The notes under the pieces were generated by a model. The model saw only the letters and a program-made list of their open reading frames with translations, did not search any database and was not told the origin of the DNA. Position numbers and translations under genes: made by a program. Below, piece after piece: positions 24,386-32,973 of a stretch of 64,000 bases of DNA. Each line of letters opens with the position of its first letter. Position 1 is the first letter of the stretch. The DNA comes from Palleronia sp. LCG004 (lineage in GTDB: Bacteria > Pseudomonadota > Alphaproteobacteria > Rhodobacterales > Rhodobacteraceae), in the NCBI RefSeq assembly GCF_032931615.1, contig NZ_CP136760.1, forward strand, positions 124,001 through 188,000, written 5' to 3'.

Positions 24386-25462
24386 ATGTCCCTCACGAAT
24401 TTCCGCGCTCTCGGCCGCTCCGGCCTGGTGGTCAGCCCGTTGTCCCTTGGCACGATGACCTTCGGCCCCGGCGAGTGGAATGCCGACGAGGCGGCGTCGC
24501 GCGAGATCTTTCAGGCCTATCGCGACGCGGGCGGCAATTTCGTAGATACCGCAGACATCTATTCCAGCGGTGCCAGCGAGGAGCTGGTCGGCAAGTTCAT
24601 CCACGAGACCGGGTCCCGCGACGACATCGTTCTGGCCACCAAGTTCGGCTTCAACGGGTCCAGCAGCCCGCTGACCGCCAAGGAGGGCGGCGGGGGCAAT
24701 CCCAATGCCGGTGGAGCGGGATCGAAGAACATCCATCGCGCCCTGGACGCGTCGCTGAAGCGGCTCGGCACCGACTATGTCGACCTCTACTGGATGCACA
24801 TCTGGGACGGCGTCACGCCGGTCGAAGAGATCGTGCAGACGCTGGGCGACCTCGTGCGCGCCGGCAAGATCCGTCACTACGCCTTCTCCGATGTGCCCGC
24901 CTGGGTCGCGATGAAGGCCGCGACGATCGCCTCCGAACGCCGGGTACCGGGCCCGATCGCGATGCAGCTCGAATACTCGCTGGTCGCGCGCGAGGTCGAG
25001 GCAGAGCATTTTCCCGCCGCGCGGGAGGGCGGGATGGGCGTCATGCCCTGGAGCCCTTTGGCCGGAGGGTTTCTGACGGGGAAATACAGACGCGACGATA
25101 CCGCCGATACCGGCCGGCTGAGCGGTGCCAATCCGTTCGGCGACAGCAAGTTCACGGACCGCAACTGGGCGATCCTCGACACGCTCCGGGAGGTGGCGGC
25201 CGAGCTCGGCTGCGAGCCGGCACAGGCGGCGCTCGCCTGGACCATGGCACGTCCGGGCGTTGCCTCGACCCTCGTAGGTGCACGCACGGCGGCGCAGCTG
25301 AAAGGCAACATCGCGGCCGCCAGCATCGGCCTGAACGACGACCAGATGAAGCGGTTGAACGACGCCAGCGCGCCGACCCCCGGCTTCACCTCCTCCCTCG
25401 CCTCTCCCACGATCCGGAAGATGCTCTACGGTGGGCATGAGGTTACCGCTTGGGGGGAATGA
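24386..25462 (+). CDS. Aldo/keto reductase
   Basis: A 358-residue NADPH-dependent aldo/keto reductase, (beta/alpha)8 barrel. The Asp of the tetrad is in 'GNFVDTADIYSSGASEELVG', the Lys in 'VLATKFGF', and the His in 'YVDLYWMHIWDG'. The NADP-binding C-terminal part shows 'LVGARTAAQLKGNIAAA'. It resembles the YajO/'Tas' branch that reduces small aldehydes and ketones. Divergent from a TetR gene, it is probably induced by its substrate. Confidence 0.88.
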   Translation: MSLTNFRALGRSGLVVSPLSLGTMTFGPGEWNADEAASREIFQAYRDAGGNFVDTADIYSSGASEELVGKFIHETGSRDDIVLATKFGFNGSSSPLTAKEGGGGNPNAGGAGSKNIHRALDASLKRLGTDYVDLYWMHIWDGVTPVEEIVQTLGDLVRAGKIRHYAFSDVPAWVAMKAATIASERRVPGPIAMQLEYSLVAREVEAEHFPAAREGGMGVMPWSPLAGGFLTGKYRRDDTADTGRLSGANPFGDSKFTDRNWAILDTLREVAAELGCEPAQAALAWTMARPGVASTLVGARTAAQLKGNIAAASIGLNDDQMKRLNDASAPTPGFTSSLASPTIRKMLYGGHEVTAWGE

Positions 25463-25874
25463 GAAAACCGGCGGCGCGGGATGAAATGCAAAGCGGACAT
25501 CTCGCGCAAGATCGGGAACGGCCGTTTAATGCCGCAAGGCGGGCATTGGCACTGTGCGCGATGCTTGGACGTCCGGTTCTGTGAAGCCGTGCTGCAGCGA
25601 TGACCCGACAGGCGAGCGGATATTGAGGGCAGCGAGCGGCAACCGATCTTACGTTCCTGCTGCCCGGTGCGCCACACCGCCGCGGGCTGACGTCGAGACC
25701 ATGCAGTTCATCGCTGCGCCGAACATCGAAGCGTGAAAGAGAGAACAAGTGGTTATGCGGGGCACCGGATGCTTCTCCATTCTGGGAAGGATCGCCTGAT
25801 CGGCGGCGGCTCGTGCCAAGGTCTTAAGCCTCGCTTAAGGTTCGGACGGTCTGTGCCTGCCGGAGGCTTCAAAA
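25463..25874. other. Non-coding region with regulator promoter
   Basis: About 410 bases without a convincing gene. The middle part (about 25490-25640) looks like a Rhodobacteraceae intergenic repeat by style only. The right end carries the CTTAAG box at 25823-25839. Confidence 0.4.
25823..25839 (+). promoter_or_regulatory. CTTAAG-N5-CTTAAG box (PmrA/QseB-type)
   Basis: CTTAAGCCTCGCTTAAG, two perfect CTTAAG half-sites 11 bases apart, 35 bases upstream of the response-regulator ATG. It matches the known PmrA/QseB consensus YTTAAK-N5-YTTAAK, so autoregulation by the following gene is likely. Near-identical boxes recur at 35084-35100 and 39057-39073. Confidence 0.75.
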
Positions 25875-26561
25875 ATGCGCGTATTGATCGTCGAGGATGA
25901 CGCGGTTCTGGCGAATGGGCTGGTCGTGGGATTGCGTCTCGGGGGCTTCGGGGCCGACGTGGTTCATACGATCGGCGATGCGCGGGTCGCGCTGTCGGGC
26001 GGTGGCTTCGAGGGCGTGGTGCTCGATATCGGGCTGCCGGACGGATCGGGCATCGACCTCCTCGTCGAGCTACGGCGGGCAGGGAACGCGGTGCCGATCC
26101 TCCTTCTGACCGCGCGGGATCAGGTGGCTGATCGCGTCGCGGGGCTCGATCATGGGGCGGACGATTACATGGGCAAGCCCTTCGACATGGACGAGCTCGG
26201 GGCGCGGCTTCGCGCGCTTCTGCGCCGGGGCGAGGGACGTGCAGCGCCCGGCCTTGCCTGGAACGGTCTCACGGTCGATCCGGGGCGGATGACCGGGCTC
26301 ATGGACAGGCGTGATCTGCGATTCTCGGCGCGGGAGTTCGCCATCCTTCATCATCTGATGGAACGTCCGGGCACGATCCGTTCGAAGGGCGAACTCGAGG
26401 AACGGCTTTATGGCTGGACCGGCGAAGTTGAGAGCAACACGGTCGAGGTCCACGTCCACAAGCTGAGGGCGAAGCTCGGAGCGGGGTTCATCGAGACCGT
26501 CCGCGGTGTGGGCTATCGCGTTGCACCGGAGGGAGGCCCATGTCGATCCGCCTGCGGCTGA
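25875..26561 (+). CDS. OmpR-family response regulator (PmrA/QseB-like)
   Basis: A 228-residue DNA-binding regulator. The receiver domain (residues 1-115) has the acidic pair in 'VEDDAV', phospho-Asp in 'VVLDIGLPDGSG', the Thr in 'LLLTAR' and Lys in 'GKPFD'. The C-terminal winged helix reads 'NTVEVHVHKLRAKLG' and 'IETVRGVGYRV'. The last 22 bases overlap the kinase gene. A CTTAAG direct repeat just upstream matches the binding site of the PmrA/QseB subgroup, to which the protein also looks closest. Likely targets, by shared box, are itself and the dsbD and L,D-transpeptidase genes at 35-39 kb. Confidence 0.9.
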   Translation: MRVLIVEDDAVLANGLVVGLRLGGFGADVVHTIGDARVALSGGGFEGVVLDIGLPDGSGIDLLVELRRAGNAVPILLLTARDQVADRVAGLDHGADDYMGKPFDMDELGARLRALLRRGEGRAAPGLAWNGLTVDPGRMTGLMDRRDLRFSAREFAILHHLMERPGTIRSKGELEERLYGWTGEVESNTVEVHVHKLRAKLGAGFIETVRGVGYRVAPEGGPCRSACG

Positions 26562-27886
26562 TCCTGACGCTTCTTGCCGCGACGGTCGCGGTATGGCTGT
26601 CGGCGGTCCTGTGGATCCAGCATTCCACGCGCGCGAAGGTGGAAGACGTGCTCGACGCGCGACTTGCGGAATCGGCGCGGATGGTTTCCTCACTCCTCGC
26701 CGATCGTCGGATCGACGTCGCCGATGCGTCAACGGCCTTCGAAGTGCCAATGGCGGAGGACGCGACATATTCCAGGCAGCTCACATGCCAGATCTGGTCG
26801 CTTTCAGGTGCCTTGATAGGTCAGTCGAGCGGGGCGCCGGAGACACGTCTGACCGACGGTACCGAAACGGGCTACGCTTTCTCCTCGATCGACGGAGAGC
26901 GGTGGCGCGTCTACACCGTGGTCAATCCGGCGCTCGGTGTGAGGGTCATGGTCGGCGACAACGTGGCGGTTCGCGACCGGCTGGTGAGGGACGTGATCGG
27001 AGGGCTCCTCTGGCCTGCGGCTGTCGTTCTGCCGGGGCTCGCGGTGCTGATCTGGATCGGCATTGCCGGTGGTCTCGCGCCACTCGACCGTCTGGCCGCG
27101 TCGTTGCGCGAACGGGAGGCGAGCGACTTCAGCCCTCTCCCCGCCGGGTCCGCCCCGGCGGAGCTGCGCCCGGTCCGCACCGCATTGGATGGCCTGTTCG
27201 CCCGCGCTGCGAAGCGGCGGGAGACCGAGCGGGATTTCACGGCATTCGCCGCGCATGAGCTCAAGACGCCGCTGGCAGGGTTGAAGACCCAGGCCTGGGT
27301 CGCGCGCAGGGCAGAGGATGACGCGACGCGGAGCGCGGCATTGCAAGAAATCGAAACCTCGGTAACCCGGACCGACCGCCTCGTCCGGCAACTCCTGGAG
27401 CTGACGACGGTAGAAGGCGATCATCTGCCCGCCCAGGTCTTCGGGCTCGACGAGATCGTTTCCGAGGTTGAGCAAGAACTGGCATCCCTGGCAGCAGATC
27501 GAGGAGTGAGCATCGTCACCGAGCCGATACCGGCGAACCTGGCGGTGCCGAGGTTCCTGCTTCATGCGGCAATCCGCAACGTCCTGGAGAATGCGCTTCT
27601 TGCATCCGGGGCAGGCGGCACGGTCCGAGTTCGCGCCGCTTGCGATACGCATCGCTGCCGGATCGAGGTGGCCGACGATGGCCCCGGCATCCCCGAGGCG
27701 ATCCGTGACATCGCGACGGACCGCTTCGTGCGGGGCCGCAGCGGCCCGGGCAGCGGGCTCGGCCTCGCCATCGTGGCTGTGGCGATGGAGCGGCTCGGCG
27801 GGACGCTTGAGTTGATGCCGGATCGACCGGGCCAGACAGTGCGCCTGACGGTGCCGTGCGACGTCAGGCCGGGCGGCGGGCGATGA
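26540..27886 (+). CDS. Sensor histidine kinase (QseC-like)
   Basis: A 448-residue inner-membrane kinase, partner of the regulator it overlaps. Two transmembrane helices (about residues 7-27 and 155-175) enclose a periplasmic sensor of roughly 125 residues. HisKA box 'FAAHELKTPLAGLK' carries the phospho-His, followed by an N box 'NVLENALLAS', G1 'VADDGPGIPEA' and G2 'GPGSGLGLAIV'. The periplasmic part is the QseC/TctE-type two-strand domain by length; no ligand motif is visible. If the CTTAAG boxes are its pathway output, it may sense a cell-envelope or redox condition. Confidence 0.9.
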   Translation: MSIRLRLILTLLAATVAVWLSAVLWIQHSTRAKVEDVLDARLAESARMVSSLLADRRIDVADASTAFEVPMAEDATYSRQLTCQIWSLSGALIGQSSGAPETRLTDGTETGYAFSSIDGERWRVYTVVNPALGVRVMVGDNVAVRDRLVRDVIGGLLWPAAVVLPGLAVLIWIGIAGGLAPLDRLAASLREREASDFSPLPAGSAPAELRPVRTALDGLFARAAKRRETERDFTAFAAHELKTPLAGLKTQAWVARRAEDDATRSAALQEIETSVTRTDRLVRQLLELTTVEGDHLPAQVFGLDEIVSEVEQELASLAADRGVSIVTEPIPANLAVPRFLLHAAIRNVLENALLASGAGGTVRVRAACDTHRCRIEVADDGPGIPEAIRDIATDRFVRGRSGPGSGLGLAIVAVAMERLGGTLELMPDRPGQTVRLTVPCDVRPGGGR

Positions 27887-28466
27887 GGTCGATCACGGCG
27901 GAGCGGCCGACATGGGCCGTGCCCTCGGCAAGGTCGGCCTCGAAGGCGTCGAGGGTCACGATCCGCCAGTCGGAAAAGGCGTCGCGCAGCATCCGCTCGG
28001 TATAGAGATGGTCCGGATGGGGCGGTCCGCCGGTGCCGAACTCGAGCTGCTTCGGCGTGTAACCGTGGAGGAGGATGATTCCGCCGGGGCGCGTGCTGCG
28101 CTTCATAGCATCGAACATCCGCAAGCGTTCCGCGGGTTGGGCGAACTGTATGAAGATGCCCACGACAACATCGAAGGCAGCGTCGGGCCAGTTAAAGCTT
28201 TCCGCATCCGCCACTTGGAACTCGACGTTCTGTCCTCGATCGGCTGCAAGGCGACGGGCTTTTTCCACCGCAACGGGAGACGCATCGAAGGCGGTGACAC
28301 CAATGCCACGCTCGGCCAGCCAGACGGCGTTCCGCCCCTCGCCGTCGGCGACGCAGAGCGCGCGCCCGGTGGTCGGCAGATGTGCCGCCTGGCGCGGCAG
28401 GACGGTGGCGGGTTCCGTTCCAAAAAGGTAGCCGTCACTTGTATATCGCGTATCCCAGTCGGGCAT
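27864..28466 (-). CDS. Class I SAM-dependent methyltransferase
   Basis: A 200-residue Rossmann-fold methyltransferase. Motif I is 'ALCVADGEGRNAVWLAERG', followed by 'VTAFDASPVAVEKARRLA' and 'FDVVVGIFIQF'. It resembles TehB/thiol-methyltransferase-type enzymes that act on small nucleophiles. It is the last gene of the sulfide/persulfide operon, starting three bases after the stop of the dioxygenase gene, so methylation of a sulfur compound is plausible but not shown. Its 3' end overlaps the kinase gene on the other strand by 23 bases. Confidence 0.8.
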   Translation of the reverse strand: MPDWDTRYTSDGYLFGTEPATVLPRQAAHLPTTGRALCVADGEGRNAVWLAERGIGVTAFDASPVAVEKARRLAADRGQNVEFQVADAESFNWPDAAFDVVVGIFIQFAQPAERLRMFDAMKRSTRPGGIILLHGYTPKQLEFGTGGPPHPDHLYTERMLRDAFSDWRIVTLDAFEADLAEGTAHVGRSAVIDLIARRPA

Positions 28467-28468
28467 TC

Positions 28469-29368
28469 TCAGAACCTGTTCGCCGGGATCTTGAAATAGC
28501 TGTGCCCGTCGGCCTCGGGTTCCGGCAAGCGGCCGCCGCGCAGATTGACCTGAAGAGCGTGGAGCATCTGCTTGGGCAGACCGAGCGTCGCGTCGCGCGT
28601 TTCGCGGATCTCGACATATTCGTCCTCGGGGATGCCGCCACCCAGATGCTTGTTCGACGCTTTCTGCTCGGCCACGGTACTCTCCCAGGCGGGCTCATCA
28701 CGGCCGTCCGTGCCGTAATCGTGGCCGATGAAGATCCTGTGCCCGTCCGGATGATCGAGGATCGCCGTCAGCGACGCATAGAGATCCCGCGCCGAGCCGC
28801 CGGGGAAGTCGCAGCGCGCGGTGCCGACATCGGGCTGCATGAACGTGTCGTGGGCGAAGATCGCGTCGCCGATGACATAGGTCACGGAGCCGAGCGTATG
28901 GCCGGGCGAGAGCATGACACGTCCGTCGCATTCCCCCACCCGGAACGTATCGCCATGGGCGAAGAGCCGGTCGAAATCGGCATCGGGGTCGAAGGCGTCG
29001 GGCATGTGGTAGATCTCGCGCCAGAGGCCGGCGATGTCTCGTACCTTCTCGCCAATGGCCGTAGGCCGCCCGGTTTGCGCCTTGAGCCAGGCCGAGGCCA
29101 TCAGGTGGTCGGCATGGGGGTGCGTGTCGAGGATCCATTCGAGCTCCAGCCCCTCGCGGTCGAGATAGTCGAGCGCCCATTGCGCGTGGTCCGTCGAGGT
29201 CCGCGCGGCCGCCGCGTCGAAGTTCAGGACGACATCGATCAGCGCGGCCTTCCTCGTCGCCTCGCAGATGGCGATGTACTGGCACGATCCCGAAACCGGT
29301 TCGTAGAATCCCACCACACGGGGGGAGCCGGTGCCGGTGGAGGGGCTGACTTTCGACAGGATGTCCAT
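28469..29368 (-). CDS. Metallo-beta-lactamase-fold persulfide dioxygenase (Blh/ETHE1-like)
   Basis: A 299-residue MBL-fold hydrolase. The metal motif 'HPHADHLMA' (HxHxDH) is followed by 'LSPGHTLGSVTYV', 'FAHDTFMQPDVGTARCDFPG' and 'IFIGHDYG', the pattern of persulfide (sulfur) dioxygenases that oxidise glutathione persulfide to sulfite with one Fe. I chose ATG 29368, preceded by AGAGGCGAAG, over the ATG 15 bases upstream. It lies downstream of a sulfide:quinone reductase fusion and a SulP transporter in one operon, which fits sulfide oxidation and sulfite export. Confidence 0.87.
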   Translation of the reverse strand: MDILSKVSPSTGTGSPRVVGFYEPVSGSCQYIAICEATRKAALIDVVLNFDAAAARTSTDHAQWALDYLDREGLELEWILDTHPHADHLMASAWLKAQTGRPTAIGEKVRDIAGLWREIYHMPDAFDPDADFDRLFAHGDTFRVGECDGRVMLSPGHTLGSVTYVIGDAIFAHDTFMQPDVGTARCDFPGGSARDLYASLTAILDHPDGHRIFIGHDYGTDGRDEPAWESTVAEQKASNKHLGGGIPEDEYVEIRETRDATLGLPKQMLHALQVNLRGGRLPEPEADGHSYFKIPANRF

Positions 29369-29379
29369 CTTCGCCTCTT

Positions 29380-31116
29380 TCATTCTGCTGCGGATTTCGA
29401 AGGGAGCCCGGCAAGCGCGGACCAGGCGTCGTACTGGCTGAGGAAGACGCGGCCGTTCAGCGCGTCGAGGAAATGCGTCGTCTCGAGCCGGTCCATGACG
29501 GGGCCTTTCACCTCGCTGAGATGAAAGCCGATCTCGAGTTCGGTGAGACGCCGGTTCACCGCCTCGAGGCTTTCGAGCGCCGAGAAGTCGATGTCGTTCA
29601 CCGCCGGGCACATGAGGACCACGTGGCGGAGCGCGCATCCTTCGCTGACGCGGTCCTGGACCAGCGTCTCGAGGAACCGCGCGTTGACGAAATAGAGGCT
29701 TTCGTCGATCCGCAGGGTCAGAAGATGCGGGTCGGTTTCGACATTGTGTCGGTCGACGTTGCGGAAGTGATGCGTGCCGGGAACGAGGCCCACCTCGGCC
29801 ACGTGGGGCTTCGAGGTCTTCACGAGATGGAGGAGCAGCGAAACGGCGACGCCGGTCGCCACGCCGATCTCGACCCCGGCCCCGAGCGTCAGGAGGATCG
29901 TAATGGCGACGGCGGCAAAGTCACCCCTGGAATAGGCCCATGTGCGACGCAGGATCGACAGGTCCACGAGGCCCAGAACCGCGACGATGATCGTGGCTGC
30001 CAGCGTGGCGTTCGGCAGATAGAAGACAAGCGGTGTCAGGAACGCCGCGGCGAGCGCCAGTCCAGCGGCAGTGAAGGCCCCGGCCGCGGGCGTTGCGGCA
30101 CCGGCATCATCGTTCACGACCGAACGGGCGAAGCCGCCGGTCACCGGGTAGCCGCCGGTGAAGGCCGCACCCAGGTTCGCCGCGCCGAGGCCGATCAGCT
30201 CCTGGTCCGGATCGATCCGGTCGCGTCGCTTTGCGGCCAGCGTCTGGGCGACGGAAACGGATTCCACGAAGCCGATGATCGAGATCAGGATCGCCGGGAT
30301 CAGGAGCTGGCGGACCAGATCGGGTGACAGGCCCGGCAGGGTGAAGGGCGGCAGGCCCTGCGGCACGTCCCCCACGACGGCCACGCCCGCCCGATCGAGC
30401 GACAGCGCCCAGACCGCCAAAGTGGTCACGATGACGGCCAGCACCGGCCCGGCCTTCGTCAAGATATCGGCAAGCGTCGGACCGGCACCCAGCCTCAGCA
30501 ACGCCGGTTTCATGCCCCGCCGCACCCAGAAGAGAAAAGCGGAGGCCGGAATCCCGATGGCCATGGTGGCCGGATGGATCTGATCCAGATTGGAGACGAT
30601 CGACGCGAACATCTCGATCAGGGTGTGCCCCCCGGCCTCGATCCCGAGAATGTGGCGCAGCTGCGAGGCCGCGATCAGGATGCCGGAGGCGGTGATGAAC
30701 CCCGCGATGACGGGATGGCTCAGGAAATTCGCAAGCATCCCCATGCGAAAGACGCCGAGGATCACGAGAAACCCGCCCGACAGCCCCGCGAGCGTCAATG
30801 CCGCGGCGGCATAGCCGGCCGTCCCCTGTTCGGCGACCTGCCCCACCGCCGTGGCGGTCAGAAGCGACACCACCGCAACCGGCCCGACGGCCAGCGACCG
30901 CGACGTGCCGAAGATCGCATAGAGCATGATGGGCGCGATGGAGGCGTAGATCCCGGCCTCGGCGGGCAATCCGGCCAGCAGCGCGTATGCCAGCGATTGC
31001 GGGATCAGCATGATCGTCACGATCAAGGCCGCCAGCGCATCGTTTCCGAACGTGGCCCCGTCGTAGCGGCGGCCCCAATCCAGAATGGGGAGGTATCTGC
31101 GCAGCGTGCGGATCAT
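29380..31116 (-). CDS. SulP-family anion transporter with STAS domain
   Basis: A 578-residue SulP permease. The N-terminal sulfate-transporter signature ('IPQSLAYALLAGLPAEAGIY', 'GPVAVVSLL'), about 12-14 helices and the 'GGYPVTGGFARSVVN' motif are present. A C-terminal STAS domain (about residues 435-560, 'LRIDESLYFVNARFLE', 'CPAVNDIDFSALESLEAVN') follows. SulP proteins carry sulfate, sulfite, bicarbonate or other anions. Position between the SQR fusion and the persulfide dioxygenase suggests sulfite or sulfate export. Confidence 0.88.
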   Translation of the reverse strand: MIRTLRRYLPILDWGRRYDGATFGNDALAALIVTIMLIPQSLAYALLAGLPAEAGIYASIAPIMLYAIFGTSRSLAVGPVAVVSLLTATAVGQVAEQGTAGYAAAALTLAGLSGGFLVILGVFRMGMLANFLSHPVIAGFITASGILIAASQLRHILGIEAGGHTLIEMFASIVSNLDQIHPATMAIGIPASAFLFWVRRGMKPALLRLGAGPTLADILTKAGPVLAVIVTTLAVWALSLDRAGVAVVGDVPQGLPPFTLPGLSPDLVRQLLIPAILISIIGFVESVSVAQTLAAKRRDRIDPDQELIGLGAANLGAAFTGGYPVTGGFARSVVNDDAGAATPAAGAFTAAGLALAAAFLTPLVFYLPNATLAATIIVAVLGLVDLSILRRTWAYSRGDFAAVAITILLTLGAGVEIGVATGVAVSLLLHLVKTSKPHVAEVGLVPGTHHFRNVDRHNVETDPHLLTLRIDESLYFVNARFLETLVQDRVSEGCALRHVVLMCPAVNDIDFSALESLEAVNRRLTELEIGFHLSEVKGPVMDRLETTHFLDALNGRVFLSQYDAWSALAGLPSKSAAE

Positions 31117-31168
31117 CGTGGTCCCGGTTGTTCAGAAGGGCCGGCGGCGTAGCCGCTGGTGGAAAAGA

Positions 31169-32863
31169 TTATGCCCGTTCGGTCGGCGCGTCCTGCTGTG
31201 CGAGGCCCGGGGCAGCCAGCCATTCGCGGCCCTTGAGCATGCCTTGCCAATAGATCGGCGGCAATATCTGCGCCTTGAGCATCCATGCGAGCTTCGTGGG
31301 CCTCGTGCCGTCGAGAACCCACTTCGGAAAGGTCGGGAGCAAGGTGCCGCCATACCCGAATTCGGCCAGCACGATCTTGCCCCGCTCCACCGTCAGCGGG
31401 CAGGAGCCATACCCGTCATAGGCGGCGACCGCCGAGCTACCCTTGATGTCCGCCACGATGTTCTCGGCCACGGTCGGGGCCTGCTTGCGGGCGGCGGCGG
31501 CCGTCTTGGCGTTCGGCGCGTTCATCACGTCGCCGAGTGACCAGACGTTGTCGTAGGTCTTGTGGCGCAGGGTGTGCTGGTCGACGTCCACCCAGCCGGC
31601 GGCATCGTCGGCCAGTGGCGAGACGCGGATGAAGTCGGGTGCCGTCTGCGGCGGGCAGACATGGAGCATGTCGAACGCCATCTCGCGCGTTGTCGGCTCC
31701 TCGCCTGCCTTCGTTACCTTGAACGTCGCCTTTCGCGCGGGCCCGTCCACAGCGACGAGGTTATGGAAGAAGTCGAGCGTGGCGTCGTACTTCTTCACGT
31801 ACTCCATCAGCGCGGGCACGTAATCCTTGACCCCGAAAAGCACGCCGCCGGCATTGGCAAAATGAATGTCGATGTCCTTGAGCCGCCCCTGCCTGTGCCA
31901 ATGGTCGGCGGACAGATACATCGCCTTCTGCGGCGCACCGGCGCACTTGATCGGCATGGGCGGCTGGGTGAAGAGAGCCGTCCCGCCCCGCATCTTTTGC
32001 ACGAGCTCCCACGTATAGGGCGCGAGGTCGTAACGATAGTTCGAGGTCACGCCGTTCCGGCCCAGCGTCTCTCCCAAGCCTTCGACCGCGTTCCAGTCGA
32101 GCTTCAGCCCCGGGCAGACCACGAGCCGATCGTAGTTCACGACCCGACAGCCTTCGAGCACCACGGCGTTCTTCTCCGGCTCGAAGGCCGCGACCGCGTC
32201 CTTGATCCAGGTGACGCCCTTCGGGATCAGCGCGCCCGTGGTTTTCGCTGTGTCGTCGGCGGTGAAGATGCCGGCACCGACCATGGTCCAACCCGGCTGG
32301 TAGTAATGCACCTCCGCCGGTTCGACGATGGCGACGGAAAGGCCCGAGCGGCGGGACTGCAACGAGGCCGCCACCGCGATGCCCGCGGCCCCGCCGCCCA
32401 CGATGACCACATCGTACTTCGCGTCGCCCGTATCGGTCGGCACGCGGCCGCCATTGGCGATCCGCCGCGCGACGGGGTTCAGGTCGAAACCGGCCGCCTT
32501 TCCGCGCGCGAGGATGTCGGCCATCGGGCGATGACCTGCCTGGCTCAGCGCCCAGAGCGTGGCGGACCGCGTACCCGACCGGCAATGGGCAAAGATCGGC
32601 CCCGGCAGTTCCTCGAGCGCCTTGGCGAAAGCCGCGACCTCGGCATCCGAGATTTTTCCGGTCTCGACCGGGATGTGACGCGCCTCCAGGCCCTGCTCCC
32701 GTGCGGCCACCTCGATTTCCGCGAAGGCAGGCTGATCGTCATCCTCACCGTCGGGGCGGTTCACGATGATCGAGCGGAAACCGCGCGCTTTCAGGTCGTC
32801 CAGGTCGGTCGCTGCGATCTGCGGTCCGACCGAGATCCGGTGGTCAAGTTTCTTCACGTCCAT
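31169..32863 (-). CDS. DUF442 sulfurtransferase/phosphatase-like domain fused to sulfide:quinone oxidoreductase-like FAD protein
   Basis: A 564-residue fusion. Residues 1-140 are a TIGR01244/DUF442 domain with the cysteine-loop 'HCRSGTRS' at 93-100, as in Blh-type proteins linked to sulfur transfer. Residues about 150-560 form an SQR-like flavoprotein: FAD motif 'VVIVGGGAAGIAVAASL', then 'VVCPGLKLDW', 'CAGAPQKAMYL' and 'VCPPQTAPDF' with candidate redox cysteines. It likely oxidises sulfide to bound persulfide at the membrane and passes sulfane sulfur on. ATG 32863 has GGAGGAG upstream. It leads a four-gene operon opposite an OxyR-like regulator. Confidence 0.87.
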   Translation of the reverse strand: MDVKKLDHRISVGPQIAATDLDDLKARGFRSIIVNRPDGEDDDQPAFAEIEVAAREQGLEARHIPVETGKISDAEVAAFAKALEELPGPIFAHCRSGTRSATLWALSQAGHRPMADILARGKAAGFDLNPVARRIANGGRVPTDTGDAKYDVVIVGGGAAGIAVAASLQSRRSGLSVAIVEPAEVHYYQPGWTMVGAGIFTADDTAKTTGALIPKGVTWIKDAVAAFEPEKNAVVLEGCRVVNYDRLVVCPGLKLDWNAVEGLGETLGRNGVTSNYRYDLAPYTWELVQKMRGGTALFTQPPMPIKCAGAPQKAMYLSADHWHRQGRLKDIDIHFANAGGVLFGVKDYVPALMEYVKKYDATLDFFHNLVAVDGPARKATFKVTKAGEEPTTREMAFDMLHVCPPQTAPDFIRVSPLADDAAGWVDVDQHTLRHKTYDNVWSLGDVMNAPNAKTAAAARKQAPTVAENIVADIKGSSAVAAYDGYGSCPLTVERGKIVLAEFGYGGTLLPTFPKWVLDGTRPTKLAWMLKAQILPPIYWQGMLKGREWLAAPGLAQQDAPTERA

Positions 32864-32953
32864 GGTATTCTCCTCCTCGGAGCCCGACGGCGATACCCTT
32901 GAATGGTAAGACGACCACCCCTTGCAGTGAAATTGACTTTGCAGCACGTCGTG

Positions 32954-32968
32954 ATCGATTATATCGAT
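32954..32968. promoter_or_regulatory. LysR-type operator between SQR operon and OxyR-like gene
   Basis: ATCGAT at 32954-32959 and ATCGAT at 32963-32968 form an inverted repeat containing a T-N11-A LysR box (T32955, A32967). It sits six bases upstream of the regulator ATG and about 90 bases before the SQR fusion gene, the usual position for self-control plus activation of a divergent operon. Confidence 0.6.
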
Positions 32969-32973
32969 AACGA

